Under the pieces are notes generated by a model. The model made no database searches and had not been told where the DNA came from. It saw only the letters and a program-made list of their open reading frames with translations. From Bradyrhizobium sp. CB1015 (GTDB lineage: Bacteria > Pseudomonadota > Alphaproteobacteria > Rhizobiales > Xanthobacteraceae): a stretch of DNA of 64,000 bases. The DNA lies in NCBI RefSeq assembly GCF_025200925.1, contig NZ_CP104174.1:4464001-4528000 (forward strand). Direction: 5' to 3'. Of the stretch, positions 53,736-62,825 are shown in pieces. The first letter of the stretch is position 1. Each line of letters starts with the position of its first letter. The position numbers were made by a program, and so were the translations under genes.

Positions 53736-55298
53736 TCATCCTTCAGGCACGCCAGCCAAGCGGAAGCCTTCACAAGCGCGCTCGCGCCCAGCAAGGTAAA
53801 TCGAGTTGTCGCTTTGTTTAGCGGCGAGGAAGCGACGGATGGTGAACCCCGGGTGGAGCGCAAGTCCCGTACTAGCGGCAGTCCGCGCCTCATCCAGCGC
53901 GCCAGTCAGGCCCAACGCAGCGGCCAGCGTCAAATGAGCGAGAGGAAAGTTGCGGTTCGCCTCAGTGCTTCGTCGTAGCCAACCGACGGCCTCCAGGTCC
54001 GAACCAAGGAGCAGCTTGGCAACGCCCACAATACAGGTCCACTGGTAGGCTTCAACGTCGCGCGGGGACAGACGCAAAGCTTCCCGTATATGACCTTCGG
54101 TCTCGGCAGCGCGCCCCATATAGAATTTGGCGCAACCGAGGGCAGCATGGGCGTTGGCAGCATTCGGATTCAGTACCAACGCATGCTCTAGTCCGCGGAC
54201 GGCTTGCGCCGCCCGATTCGTAAAGATCTGGACCCAACCTCGAGCCAAGTGGGCAGCCGCACGGTTTGGCGTGATGGACAATGCCTTATTAGCCATCGCC
54301 TCGGCCGCTATCAGCCGCGCAGACCCATCATCCGTCGTAAAGCTGTTTGCAACTATCGAATCAACATTTGCCAGGCCAATCATTGAGTCGACGTTGCCGG
54401 GGTCAAACTCCAGGGAGCGTTCGAAGAAGCTGCGCGCTTGGGTAAGGCATTCAAGGCTAAACCCCTTCAGCAGCCAGGCCCGGCCCTGGAAGTACAAGTC
54501 CATCGCATCGGGGTGCGGCGTGCGCTGGGCTCGTCGCGCCTCAGCTTCGACTAGCTGGGTACCCAACGTATTGGCGAGCCTCGATACGAGTTCGTCCTGC
54601 ATGTCGAACAGGGCGGCGACAGGCTTCTCGAAGCGCTCCGCCCATAGATGCAGGCCGCTCGAGGCATCGGCCAACTGCGCGTTTATCCGAAGTCGCTGGC
54701 CGCTGCGTTGCACTGAGCCTTCGAGCACGTAGCGAACGTTTAGCTCCCGCCCGACCTGCCGTACATCGATTGCTCTACCCTTGTATGAGAACGCGCTATT
54801 CCGTGCGATGACAAATGAACCACTGATACGCGTCAGGTCCGTCGTTAGGCTCTCGGTTACACCATCCACGAAATAGTCCTGCTGAGGATCGCCGCTCAGG
54901 TTCGCGAAGGGTAGCACGACGATGGATAGGCGTGGCGGTGTGTCGACAGTTCGCTCGACCGGGCCAACCGCCTCGTGTGCGGATCCACGGACTTCCCGCA
55001 CGGCACCAACAAAGCGGAAGCCTTTGCGAGGCAGTGTCTTGATCAGGCGCTGCTTTTCCCCGGTGTCGCCGATTGCGTTGCGTGCCGCATTCAGACGGGT
55101 GGTAAGCGCAGCATCTGAGACGATGCGTCCGCTCCAAATGGTGCTGATCAGATCATCCTTCGTAACCACGCGATCGCTGTTACGGATCAAGTATTCAATT
55201 AGATCAAATACTTGCGGTGTAACAGGAACCACGACCTGACCGCGATGCAGCTCGCGCCGGTCAACGTCCAAGGCGTACTCATCAAAGAGGAAACGCAC
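53736..55298 (-). CDS. Winged-helix regulator with adenylate-cyclase-like linker and TPR repeats
   Basis: 520 residues from the GTG at 55298 (GAGG nine bases upstream). Residues 1-100 form an OmpR-type winged helix (VTPQVFDLIEYLIRNSDRVV, RLIKTLPRKGFRFVG). Then a domain starting SIVVLPFANLSGDPQQDYF that recurs in CadC/TPR regulators, with FSYKGRAIDVRQVGRELNVR, and at least four TPR units (AHLARGWVQIFTNRAAQAVR, ANAHAALGCAKFYMGRAAET). No membrane span is evident, so it is probably a cytoplasmic regulator. ATGs at 55319 and 55307 are alternatives. Confidence 0.82.
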   Translation of the reverse strand: MRFLFDEYALDVDRRELHRGQVVVPVTPQVFDLIEYLIRNSDRVVTKDDLISTIWSGRIVSDAALTTRLNAARNAIGDTGEKQRLIKTLPRKGFRFVGAVREVRGSAHEAVGPVERTVDTPPRLSIVVLPFANLSGDPQQDYFVDGVTESLTTDLTRISGSFVIARNSAFSYKGRAIDVRQVGRELNVRYVLEGSVQRSGQRLRINAQLADASSGLHLWAERFEKPVAALFDMQDELVSRLANTLGTQLVEAEARRAQRTPHPDAMDLYFQGRAWLLKGFSLECLTQARSFFERSLEFDPGNVDSMIGLANVDSIVANSFTTDDGSARLIAAEAMANKALSITPNRAAAHLARGWVQIFTNRAAQAVRGLEHALVLNPNAANAHAALGCAKFYMGRAAETEGHIREALRLSPRDVEAYQWTCIVGVAKLLLGSDLEAVGWLRRSTEANRNFPLAHLTLAAALGLTGALDEARTAASTGLALHPGFTIRRFLAAKQSDNSIYLAGRERACEGFRLAGVPEG

Positions 55299-55434
55299 CT
55301 GCCACATCCTCGGGCACATGTCAGGACCGGGGTAAAAGTAAGCCAGAGATGAGAGAAATGTAAGCCGCACGTTAAGCGGGCTTTGGCCCGTCCCGTAGGC
55401 TTGCTCAGACGGAAACAGCGCCTCGAGCAATGCC

Positions 55435-55692
55435 ATGGACACGATCTCTCTTCTATTCAGGCCCGACCGATACCGGACAACCCGATCAGGCGTGAGGTTG
55501 ATAAAGCGCTGCTGGTCCGCGCTGATCGAGTGGCGCGAGCGCGAGAAGCTGCGATCCCGGCTATCGGACCTTAGTGACGCTGAACTGCGGGACATCGGGA
55601 TCACCCGAGGAGAGGTCGACTATGCTTCGGCACACCCATCGGAAGATCCGAGAGGCGTTGTGAGCGCGCAAGGAGATGTGAGCTCGCATTGA
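55435..55692 (+). CDS. DUF1127 small protein
   Basis: 85 residues. LIEWREREKLRSRLSDLSDA then ELRDIGITRGEVDY is the DUF1127/YjiS motif. Members in alphaproteobacteria are small basic proteins that affect RNA and phosphate or carbon metabolism. It is divergent from the winged-helix/TPR gene, with 136 bp between the two starts. Confidence 0.85.
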   Translation: MDTISLLFRPDRYRTTRSGVRLIKRCWSALIEWREREKLRSRLSDLSDAELRDIGITRGEVDYASAHPSEDPRGVVSAQGDVSSH

Positions 55693-55837
55693 ATTGAGGG
55701 ATCGGGGGATGATCGGGAGTCCGGTTCTGAACCTCAAAGATCATCGTTATCTTACATCGTGCAGACCGCAATTCTGAGAGATCATCCGTTTGCGGGCAGT
55801 CTCGTACTGTGTGCGTGGAGCAGCAGGAGGTGAGACC

Positions 55838-56845
55838 ATGGCGACTAATGCTTTGTCGGACGTTACGCGGCTAATTAACGGCTATCAAATTTCGCAGGCC
55901 ATCCACGTGGCGGCGCGCCTTGGCCTAGCCGACCACCTTAGTCGCGGGCCCCTAAGCAGCAACGAACTTGCTCAGCTCAGCGGATCGCACCCGAGGACAC
56001 TTTATCGACTCTTGCGGGCGCTGGCTTCTATCGGTGTTTTCCATGAGGCCGAGAACAAAACGTTCTCGCTCACCCCGATGGGCGAGTGTCTTCGTTCTGA
56101 CTCGCCGACTCCACTCGACGGCTGGGCCGCATATGTCGGCCGACCTTATGCCTGGCAGGCCTGGGGCCATCTTGAACACAGCGTCCGCACGGGCGAGAGT
56201 GCCTTTCGGCATCTTAATGGCCAGAGCGTATGGGAGTATCGCAGCACCCGTCCAGATGAGAACGCGATCTTCAACCGAGCCATGACGGCCAATTCTCGCG
56301 GCGCGATCGAAGCTATTATCGCGGCCTACGATTTCAGCAGCTTTCGTCACGTCGCGGATATCGGGGGTGGTGAAGGCCAACTGCTGGCGGGAATTCTCGC
56401 CGCAAACAAGGGCCTGCGCGGGACGCTGTTCGATCAACCGCACGTTGTTGGCAAGGCGGCGGAAGTTCTGAGCCAGCATGGTGTCGCCAACAGATGCGAA
56501 ATCGTCGGAGGCAGCTTCTTTGAAACCATCCCGGAGGGGGCTGACGCCTATGTGATGCGGGCAATTATCCATGATTGGGACGATAAGGAAGCGATTTCTA
56601 TCCTGAAGACCTGCCGCCGCGCTATGACGGCTGAAGCCAGATTGCTCCTCATTGAACGTGTGGTTGAGCCCCCGAATGAGGGGCCGATCTCGAAATTCAG
56701 TGATCTCAATATGCTCGTCATGCTCGGGGCGCTTGAGCGAAGCTACGACGAGTATTCCGCACTATGTCGATCTGCCGGATTTGAGATGCGCGGCACAGCT
56801 CGCGCAGGCTCGCACTTCCAGGTCATCGAGGCGGTTCCCACTTAA
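55838..56845 (+). CDS. SAM-dependent O-methyltransferase
   Basis: 335 residues of the plant/actinobacterial O-methyltransferase type. An N-terminal winged-helix dimerisation domain (LINGYQISQAIHVAARLGLA, TLYRLLRALASIGVF) precedes the SAM site HVADIGGGEGQLLAGIL and the catalytic region MRAIIHDWDDKEA. AGGAGGTGAG before the ATG at 55838 is a very strong ribosome site. Such enzymes methylate hydroxyls of aromatic or polyketide compounds; the substrate is unknown. It stands alone. Confidence 0.9.
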   Translation: MATNALSDVTRLINGYQISQAIHVAARLGLADHLSRGPLSSNELAQLSGSHPRTLYRLLRALASIGVFHEAENKTFSLTPMGECLRSDSPTPLDGWAAYVGRPYAWQAWGHLEHSVRTGESAFRHLNGQSVWEYRSTRPDENAIFNRAMTANSRGAIEAIIAAYDFSSFRHVADIGGGEGQLLAGILAANKGLRGTLFDQPHVVGKAAEVLSQHGVANRCEIVGGSFFETIPEGADAYVMRAIIHDWDDKEAISILKTCRRAMTAEARLLLIERVVEPPNEGPISKFSDLNMLVMLGALERSYDEYSALCRSAGFEMRGTARAGSHFQVIEAVPT

Positions 56846-57085
56846 ACTGAACCAGTCCGGGTCCTTTCTTCACGGCCGCATGCGGTTTGCATCAGATGGC
56901 TTTCACAACATCAGGTCTGGTTATGGCCCATCGCGCCATTAGGGCGTAGCGTCGAGTTGTCCGGAGTCGGGGGTAAACCGGAAACTCCTGACCGCTGCTC
57001 AAAACGGCGCTTTTGACCCATAAGAGACATTCAGACCGAGTTGGTGTATTCAAGCTAGCAGTATGCGGGTCGCTTCAGGGAAGGC

Positions 57086-57523
57086 ATGCTGCAACAGCTA
57101 AGCCTCGACGACATGGATGAGGCGGCGGTGGTTCAAAGGCAATCACGTGATCTCGCATTGCCTTGGATTGCCGTCCTACATAGTCCCGAGGAGGATCGAT
57201 GGTTCTTCCGAGAGCAAGTTTTCAAAAAGTGCGAACTCTGGGGGAGCTTTGAGAGCCAGCAACTTGTTGGCTTCATTGCCTTCCGAGAAGGTTGGGTCGA
57301 TCATCTGTACGTTTTGCCGTCCTGCCAAAGTCGAGGGGTGGGAACTGCGCTTCTGACAGTAGCAAAAAAGCAGCATCAAGAACTGAGCCTGTGGACTTTC
57401 CAACGCAATTTGGCAGCAAGACGATTTTACGAACGCCATGGCTTTCTGTTAATTGAAGAGACTAATGGCTCTCGAAATGAAGAAAAGGAGCCCGACTCTC
57501 TCTATCGTTGGCAGGCAGCGTAA
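57086..57523 (+). CDS. GNAT N-acetyltransferase
   Basis: 145 residues: VDHLYVLPSCQSRGVGTALL is the acetyl-CoA loop and AARRFYERHGF the last GNAT strand and helix. The base composition is lower in GC than in the first 47 kb, which suggests acquisition. GGGAAGG lies directly before the ATG. Substrate unknown. Confidence 0.85.
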   Translation: MLQQLSLDDMDEAAVVQRQSRDLALPWIAVLHSPEEDRWFFREQVFKKCELWGSFESQQLVGFIAFREGWVDHLYVLPSCQSRGVGTALLTVAKKQHQELSLWTFQRNLAARRFYERHGFLLIEETNGSRNEEKEPDSLYRWQAA

Positions 57524-57830
57524 CGTCGGCATCTGGCCCGAGGGCTGCCTAATTCAATGCTCACCCAAGCGTCGGCTATCAAGGGTTAGACCGGAAGCGG
57601 CTCGCAGCGGTCTGGACCGCCGATTTTGACCCAAAGCGGTCATCCCGGATATCGCAGATTTGGAGCGATTGGCCCCGACCTTTGCCGTCAGCAAAATCGA
57701 TAGCGAGGCAGCAACGCGACGTCGATCATCCGGTTATCAGCGGCCCTGCTTGCCGGAAATTCAGAATGGCCTGCAAAACACCTAGAAAATGCGTGGACAG
57801 GCATCGAGCGTCCGCATCTGCCGGCAACTC
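57524..57830. other. Intergenic region with decayed repeat motifs
   Basis: About 300 bp with no supported gene. It contains degenerate text of the GATTTTGACCCAAAGCGG type near 57610, shared with other spots in this part of the window. Confidence 0.45.
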
Positions 57831-58223
57831 TCAGCGCCTCACGCCATCAGGCAGAATTTCCAGAAAAGCTGCTCGCTGTCGTGCCGCGGCCCCCTCGGCG
57901 GCCGCTATGCAGTTCGCAGATAGTTCGGGAAGCTGAGGCGGATCATAAAGGAGCCGCAAAGGCGCGACCGAGTCGTCAGGGCCGAGCGTAATGACGATGG
58001 TGAAGCAGGCCGTTGCGAAGACGAGAACGTCAGAGATCTCGATCGGAAGAACCGCCGGATAATGAACAAGTAGGTTATCGCGCGCGTCGAGCAAGACACT
58101 TTCATCTGTCACATGCGTCAACTTGCCTGTCTTTCCCGACCGCATTCGCCGCATTCTCGAGGAATGCCCGCCCCCGTCGTCGATGATCAAGGTTGGCGCG
58201 CGCCAAGCCGTGCAAAATGGCAT
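57831..58223 (-). CDS. Doubtful hypothetical protein
   Basis: An open frame of 130 residues with a hydrophobic patch (ISDVLVFATACFTIVITLGP) but no recognised family and no clear ribosome site. The stretch VTDESVLLDARDNLLVHYPA reads like real protein, the last part (AAAEGAAARQRAAF) does not. It may be chance. Confidence 0.3.
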   Translation of the reverse strand: MPFCTAWRAPTLIIDDGGGHSSRMRRMRSGKTGKLTHVTDESVLLDARDNLLVHYPAVLPIEISDVLVFATACFTIVITLGPDDSVAPLRLLYDPPQLPELSANCIAAAEGAAARQRAAFLEILPDGVRR

Positions 58224-58349
58224 ATACTCGCAAGCCGGTAGTATTACAGCCTAACGAAGGAATGCCCCTCGGAACAAATGCAACGCGACGTCCTACGTCA
58301 GGAGGACATCGCGATGCAATTGTGCATCACAACCAGAGGGGAAGTTGTT

Positions 58350-58820
58350 ATGAAGCGACGTTCATTGCTCTTGGTATTGTGTTCTTCCGCTTTCATCTCT
58401 GCATCAGCACTGGCCGATGAGGTCAAGCAGGAGGCCGAAAAATTAGCTGTCGCCTACACCGACTGCGTCGCCAAGAAAGACGCGGCCTGTGTCGCTGCGC
58501 TCTATACAAAGGACGGGGTCCAGATCAACCCGGGCGGTGTGTTTTCCGATCTCAAGACCGTATACGAAAACAACTTCAAGAACGGCACCGATCATATTGA
58601 GATCAGAGTCGGCAACATGTCGGTCATCAACAACGATCTGGTCGTTGCCAACGGCGAGACCGACATCTTCGGTAAGGACCCTAAGAGCGGCGACGCCACC
58701 AAAGTCACAGTGTTCTGGGGCGCCATCGACATACGTGAAGGCGGCGCTTTAAAAATCCGCCAGTTGACCGTCGGCATGAAGCCGCCTCCAGCTAAGGAAG
58801 CCAGCGCCGAGAAGAAGTAG
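58350..58820 (+). CDS. Exported SnoaL/NTF2-like protein
   Basis: 156 residues. Signal sequence (RRSLLLVLCSSAFISASALA), then an NTF2-like cone fold: AEKLAVAYTDCVAKKDAACV, AALYTKDGVQINPGGVFSDL and VANGETDIFGKD. Similar exported proteins have unknown or ketosteroid-isomerase-like roles. GGGGAAG six bases before the ATG at 58350 decides the start; an earlier reading lacks it. Confidence 0.82.
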   Translation: MKRRSLLLVLCSSAFISASALADEVKQEAEKLAVAYTDCVAKKDAACVAALYTKDGVQINPGGVFSDLKTVYENNFKNGTDHIEIRVGNMSVINNDLVVANGETDIFGKDPKSGDATKVTVFWGAIDIREGGALKIRQLTVGMKPPPAKEASAEKK

Positions 58821-59362
58821 GCCGTCATCATGTCGTAAGTCACCACGCGCCCATCCTCTTTGAGGGTGGGCGTTTGATCTTGCTGCACCTCGGTCCGAAA
58901 GCGAAATACGGGTGCCTCGAAACGCACACCGCTCGCGCGATGTCTGCAAGTGGCCCGTGGCTGACGACCCAGAGCGCCGCGTTGTCGGCACCCGGGACGT
59001 GAGCCGACCGAGGTAACTCTGCCTAACGAGGGCAGCTTCTGACCCTGGCTGTGTAAAAACGCGAACAGTCGAAAGCCAGCTAGAACCACGTTCTTTTGTT
59101 CGCCATTTCGCTTGAAATTGCTTGCGAGCATGAGCGCTACATCGGCCTTCGACGAAAAACTTGTGCTATCGCACTCGACCGTCGGGGCGTTTTCACACAG
59201 CCAAGACCCGGAAGCGACGCGGCCTAGGTTCGCAGAACCTGATTGACCGTCTGTTCCCATCGGCCCCCTTGGTGGTGGCGAAGCACCGGGAAGTATACCT
59301 CTGTATGATCCAATTGCGTAGCTCATGGAGTAGCATCGGTCCTGTTTTGAGGGGACTTCAAT
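58821..59362. other. Intergenic region with an inverted-repeat element
   Basis: 542 bp without a supported gene. It contains the MITE-like copy B and GC-rich text on both sides. Open frames on the reverse strand run through the element without recognisable domains. Confidence 0.45.
59034..59217. mobile_element. Short element with terminal inverted repeats (MITE-like), copy B
   Basis: Left end GACCCTGGCTGTGTAAAAAC (59041-59060) and the inverse of the right end, GGGTCTTGGCTGTGTGAAAA then CGC, share TGGCTGTGT-(G/A)AAAACGC; the similarity also extends outward over GCTTC on both sides. The 184-bp length excludes a transposase. Same ends as copy A. Confidence 0.5.
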
Positions 59363-59533
59363 ATGGATTTGCTCCGCGCAGAGAAGATCGCAGAAATAGA
59401 AAATAATTCGGACCGGAGATGTCGTGTCTGCGACAAGCAGCTGATGCTAGTTCGCGCGATCCTGAACATGGAAACCGGGAACCTCATCCACCTGTTCGAA
59501 TGCGAATGCGGAGAACGCATCTGGAATGACTGA
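59363..59533 (+). CDS. Small zinc-ribbon-like protein
   Basis: 56 residues with two cysteine pairs, CRVC and CEC, separated by about 24 residues (MDLLRAEKIAEIENN start; CRVCDKQLMLVRAI, then HLFECECGERIWND). This is the shape of a short zinc ribbon. AGGGGA seven bases before the ATG and a terminator right after the stop support it as a real gene. Function unknown. Confidence 0.65.
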   Translation: MDLLRAEKIAEIENNSDRRCRVCDKQLMLVRAILNMETGNLIHLFECECGERIWND

Positions 59534-59557
59534 GGCCGCCTCAGTTGGCGGCCTTTT
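59534..59557 (+). terminator. Intrinsic terminator after the zinc-ribbon gene
   Basis: GGCCGCC (59534-59540) pairs with GGCGGCC (59547-59553), loop TCAGTT, followed by TTTT. It begins at the stop codon of the small gene. Confidence 0.85.
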
Positions 59558-59722
59558 CGCAAATGTGATGTCGCCTTATGGCCCAACTGCGAAGTGGCGG
59601 CGCGGCCTGGCGGCGTCTGCTCAGCGGAGCATACCGGACCAGATTTGCTGAGCCCGAGGTCTTCTTAGTCTGACCCAAAGCGCATTTCGCGCCGGCCACT
59701 GGAACTCGCGGCCTCCCGCGTC

Positions 59723-60181
59723 TCAGGAATTCGCAGGCGGTCGTCGCGCCACGAGAACCGTGTTGACGCATTGAAGGACCGTTTCGCGCTTCTGATTGCG
59801 GAGATGGAGCTGGTTACGGACAACGCCTCTGTCGGAATGGGACTTTGATTCACGCTTCTCCAAAATTGCCACTTCGAGATCGAGATCGTCTCCCGGGCGC
59901 ACCGGAGCGGGGAGCCTGAGTTCATCCCAGCCAAGCCCGGCAACGACACGAAGCGAATACGGCTGTGTTCTGCTCAACAAAGAAATAAGTATCGCAAACG
60001 TGTGTGCACTCGAAGCGATCAGTCCGGAAAAGACCGAACGTGCGGCAATCTCCTCGTTGGTATGAATGGGCAGCGGATCGAATTTTTGGGCAAATTCGAT
60101 GATCTCGTTCTTTGTGACGTGGTAAGGGCCAGCCGTACGCAGTTTGCCAACCTCCGCCTCCTCGAAATACAAGATGGCCAT
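59723..60181 (-). CDS. MaoC-like hotdog-fold dehydratase
   Basis: 152 residues with the (R)-hydratase motif in modified form: YHVTKNEIIEFAQKFDPLPI then HTNEEIA (Asp-x5-His catalytic pattern) and SGLIASSAHTFAI. Relatives hydrate enoyl-CoA or related thioesters. AGGGGGCG before the ATG at 60181 supports this start. Neighbours give no pathway. Confidence 0.8.
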   Translation of the reverse strand: MAILYFEEAEVGKLRTAGPYHVTKNEIIEFAQKFDPLPIHTNEEIAARSVFSGLIASSAHTFAILISLLSRTQPYSLRVVAGLGWDELRLPAPVRPGDDLDLEVAILEKRESKSHSDRGVVRNQLHLRNQKRETVLQCVNTVLVARRPPANS

Positions 60182-60260
60182 TGGCGCCCCCTGAAAGACA
60201 TCTGGCTGAAAAGCCGACAGCTTAACCTTGCGGCCAACCAAAGTCAGCAGATCTCCATAT

Positions 60261-60497
60261 GGCCTATCAGCGAAGTCGCGGCTCGCCGGTTTGAGGTCTG
60301 CTTCGCCGGGTCTAGTGGACGCGAATTGCTCGCGTTGAGCTTTTCGTATGTTGATCAGAGCCGACCTTCCTCGACACCCGCGTCGGTTCAGGAGGTATTC
60401 GATGGCTCTCCTTCAAAGACACACGCAGGGCGAGCAGCTCGTAATATAGGTAGAGCGCCAGCCAAACTTATTGCTCCCTGCATATGCGACGAAGCAT
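60261..60497 (+). repeat. Long direct repeat, left copy
   Basis: About 237 bp, roughly 80-85% identical by eye to 62192-62448. Shared blocks include CGGCTCGCCGGTTTGAGGTC, CGCGTCGGTTCAGGA, TATTCGATGGCTCTCCTT and the end CATATGCGACGAAGCAT. The left copy is followed after about 35 bp by a GrlR-like gene fragment. No open frame is conserved between the copies. Confidence 0.8.
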
Positions 60498-60529
60498 GAG
60501 GCGTTTCGCAAGGGCTCAACTCATCCTAA

Positions 60530-60755
60530 CGTGCTGATGGGCACCGACGTCGCCTGGATCGGGGCGCGCGGCCGGCTCTACGGCAACCAGATCCGTCTCG
60601 AGGGCAGGGCGGACACCATGCCGGGTGCCCATTTCTGGGCCAACCTGACGCGGCTCGACGACGGGGCGTTGCCGCCGCGCGGTGCGGTCGGGCCGGGCGG
60701 CATCGCCAATGGGCTCTATGGGATGAAGCTGAGCGCGCTCGACGGCGTCGATGCC
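60530..60755 (+). pseudogene. Middle fragment of a third GrlR-like gene
   Basis: About 225 bp, some 94% identical by eye to the middle of the gene at 50123 (from MGADVASIAARGRLYGNQIR through MKLSALDGVDA). Homology stops abruptly after GGCGTCGATGCC at both ends of the match. The frame stays open over 104 codons with unrelated ends. The N-terminal and C-terminal parts are absent here. Confidence 0.85.
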
Positions 60756-60958
60756 TTTGCGCCGCTACCCGGGCAAGCCGGGTGAGATGTGCGGCCTCGG
60801 AAGGACCTTTGAACAGGTGCGCCATTTTCTTGACGTAGCAGCAGGTTGATAGGATCATATTCTGACTGAGACGCCTGACCCTTCGGGAATGAAAACTGTC
60901 CCTACGGTCCCGCGCCTTCTGTTGATGACCTCATTGGTTTCAGGAACGGGAGGTAGCA

Positions 60959-62158
60959 ATGGCTATCGATTATACCTCAGCTTCAATTGCGCTTTCGCAT
61001 CACGGCCCTCAGACGCCTCAGCGGCAGTTTTTCTGCGCAGCGGTTGGGCGGCGCGAATTTGTCTGCGGCGGAGGCGCCAGTCTCCTAAGTCTGATACTTC
61101 CGACGCTGCTTGCCGGCTCCACGCCGGCAAGGGCCGAAGCCATCGCTGGACCAGTGCCCGAGCTTGACCGCGTGGCAGTTCGGATCGTGATTGACAGCTA
61201 TCAGTTCGCTGTCGCTCCGAGCAGGAAGCTGCCCAACCTCGACATCCAGCACTTTGGCTGGGGCCTAAGCGACAAGCCGCCGCGCCGAACGTTGATCAGT
61301 GAATTCGGCCTTGCGATGCAGGTCGAAACGCGACGCGGCAACGAGACACGCAATATCCTGGTTGATTTCGGTTTCACGCCGGAAGCACTTCTCAACAACA
61401 CTGGTCTGCTTGGTGTTGATCCCGCGGCCATTGACGCCCTTGTGCTCAGCCATGGGCATCAGGACCATTTTGGCGGTCTCATCGGTTTCCTGCAGGCGCA
61501 CAGGGGCAAGCTAAGGCCCAAACTGCCTTTGTTTGTCGGCGGCGAAGGATGCTTCTGCGCGCGCGAGTGGACTGCACCGCCGGTGAAGGGCAGCTTCGGC
61601 GTCATCGACCGCAAAGCACTCGTGGCGGCCGACGTCACTGTTACCTTCGCGGAGAAACCTGCCATGGTCGCCGATCACGCCGTGGCCACGGGACAGATCA
61701 GCCAGAAGAGTTTTGAGAAGGTGCTATCGCCGAGCGCCATGACTATTGGTTTTGACCGAGGCGTGGGCTGTTATCCCGAGCGGCTCAGCGAGGCCGAGCG
61801 CAGTGCGCCGGTCGTACCAGATCAATTTCAGCACGAGATCTCCACAGTGTTCAATCTGAAAGGAAGGGGGCTTGTGGTCCTGACTTCGTGCAGCCATCGC
61901 GGCGTGGTCAACGCGATCAGGCAAGCTCAATCCGCAACCGGCGTGGAAAAAATCCACGCTGTGATCGGGGGTTTTCATCTCGCACCGTACCAAGAAGATT
62001 ACGTTCGAGATACGGTCAAGGCGCTGCAGGAAATCGATCCGACTTACGTGGTTCCGCTGCATTGTACGGGCGAACCGTTTTACGAAACCGCGCGCGCAGC
62101 GATGCCAACGAAGCTCTTACGCTCGTACACAGGAACGCGCTTGGTCTTCGACGCGTGA
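60959..62158 (+). CDS. Exported metallo-beta-lactamase-fold hydrolase
   Basis: 399 residues. A twin-arginine-like signal (R31-R32 in GRREFVCGGGASLLS, ending near TPARA) precedes an MBL domain with SHGHQDH at 164-170, the first metal site, a C-terminal His (PLHCTGEPF) and SCSHRGVVNAIRQA. The pattern is that of the 7,8-dihydropterin-6-methyl-4-aminobenzenephosphate-synthase-like group. GGGAGG six bases upstream supports the ATG at 60959. It lies between two direct repeats. Confidence 0.87.
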   Translation: MAIDYTSASIALSHHGPQTPQRQFFCAAVGRREFVCGGGASLLSLILPTLLAGSTPARAEAIAGPVPELDRVAVRIVIDSYQFAVAPSRKLPNLDIQHFGWGLSDKPPRRTLISEFGLAMQVETRRGNETRNILVDFGFTPEALLNNTGLLGVDPAAIDALVLSHGHQDHFGGLIGFLQAHRGKLRPKLPLFVGGEGCFCAREWTAPPVKGSFGVIDRKALVAADVTVTFAEKPAMVADHAVATGQISQKSFEKVLSPSAMTIGFDRGVGCYPERLSEAERSAPVVPDQFQHEISTVFNLKGRGLVVLTSCSHRGVVNAIRQAQSATGVEKIHAVIGGFHLAPYQEDYVRDTVKALQEIDPTYVVPLHCTGEPFYETARAAMPTKLLRSYTGTRLVFDA

Positions 62159-62191
62159 GCGGAGCCTTGCTGTTGCATGTATGTCCGTTGA

Positions 62192-62448
62192 TGGCCCATC
62201 AGCGATGTTCGCGGCTCGCCGGTTTGAGGTCTGCTTCGCCGGGGCTAGCGGATGCGAATTCCTCGCGCTGAGCTTTTCGCATGTTCAGAGCCGGCCTTCG
62301 TCGGCACGCGCGTCGGTTCAGGAACGTATTCGATGGCTCTCCTTAAAAGACACGGATTCATCACCGGCTCACGGCGCCCGGCGAGCAGCTCGTAGGATGG
62401 GTGGAACGCCAGCGAAACCCATCGCTCCCTCCATATGCGACGAAGCAT
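62192..62448 (+). repeat. Long direct repeat, right copy
   Basis: About 257 bp, related to 60261-60497. It ends in the same CATATGCGACGAAGCAT and is followed directly by the C-terminal fragment of the third GrlR-like gene. A GGATGGGTGGAAC-type palindromic repeat lies inside it near 62394-62424. Confidence 0.8.
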
Positions 62449-62449
62449 C

Positions 62450-62581
62450 GGCGGCCTCGAGGTCGGGATCGGATTCTCCGGGACCTGCACGGAAGACAGC
62501 GGCGAGCTCCAAGGCATCGCGCTCGCGGGGAAGCGAAGCTTGCGGCTGACAGCCTCGCTCAAGCTGATGCAAAGGGCGTAG
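62450..62581 (+). pseudogene. C-terminal fragment of a third GrlR-like gene
   Basis: 44 codons ending in a stop, GGLEVGIGFSGTCTEDSGEL then QGIALAGKRSLRLTASLKLM, about 96% identical in DNA to the end of the gene at 50123. The identity continues about 35 bp past the stop codon (GCGCACGCTCATTGGCATCG). It has no start of its own. Confidence 0.88.
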
Positions 62582-62625
62582 AGCGCACGCTCATTGGCAT
62601 CGGTGTCCGCTTCGCGGGGCCGCCA

Positions 62626-62817
62626 TCATCCTCGCTCGCGCCGTTTTCGTCCTACGCTGATAAGGCGGTCGATGCGGGCATGGATGTCCTTCGTGCGTTC
62701 GGCTGCGGCCAGTGAGCGATGGCTGGATAGCGGCTCGAGACGCGTGTTGTCCCACAGCACAAAGCGACCTTCAGCCGCTCTGATCACATAGCGCGAGTCC
62801 GCGATAGGATCACTCAT
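62626..62817 (-). CDS. Small hypothetical protein
   Basis: 63 residues from ATG 62817 (a TTG at 62829 adds four). SRYVIRAAEGRFVLWDNTRL and a basic tail RLISVGRKRRERG. It starts 8 bp after the stop of the response-regulator gene, so both are probably cotranscribed. No family recognised. Confidence 0.55.
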   Translation of the reverse strand: MSDPIADSRYVIRAAEGRFVLWDNTRLEPLSSHRSLAAAERTKDIHARIDRLISVGRKRRERG

Positions 62818-62825
62818 CGTTCTTT

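Noticed and set aside
53146..53739. 197-codon reverse frame
   Set aside because: It passes through the inverted-repeat element and shows no domain or ribosome site.
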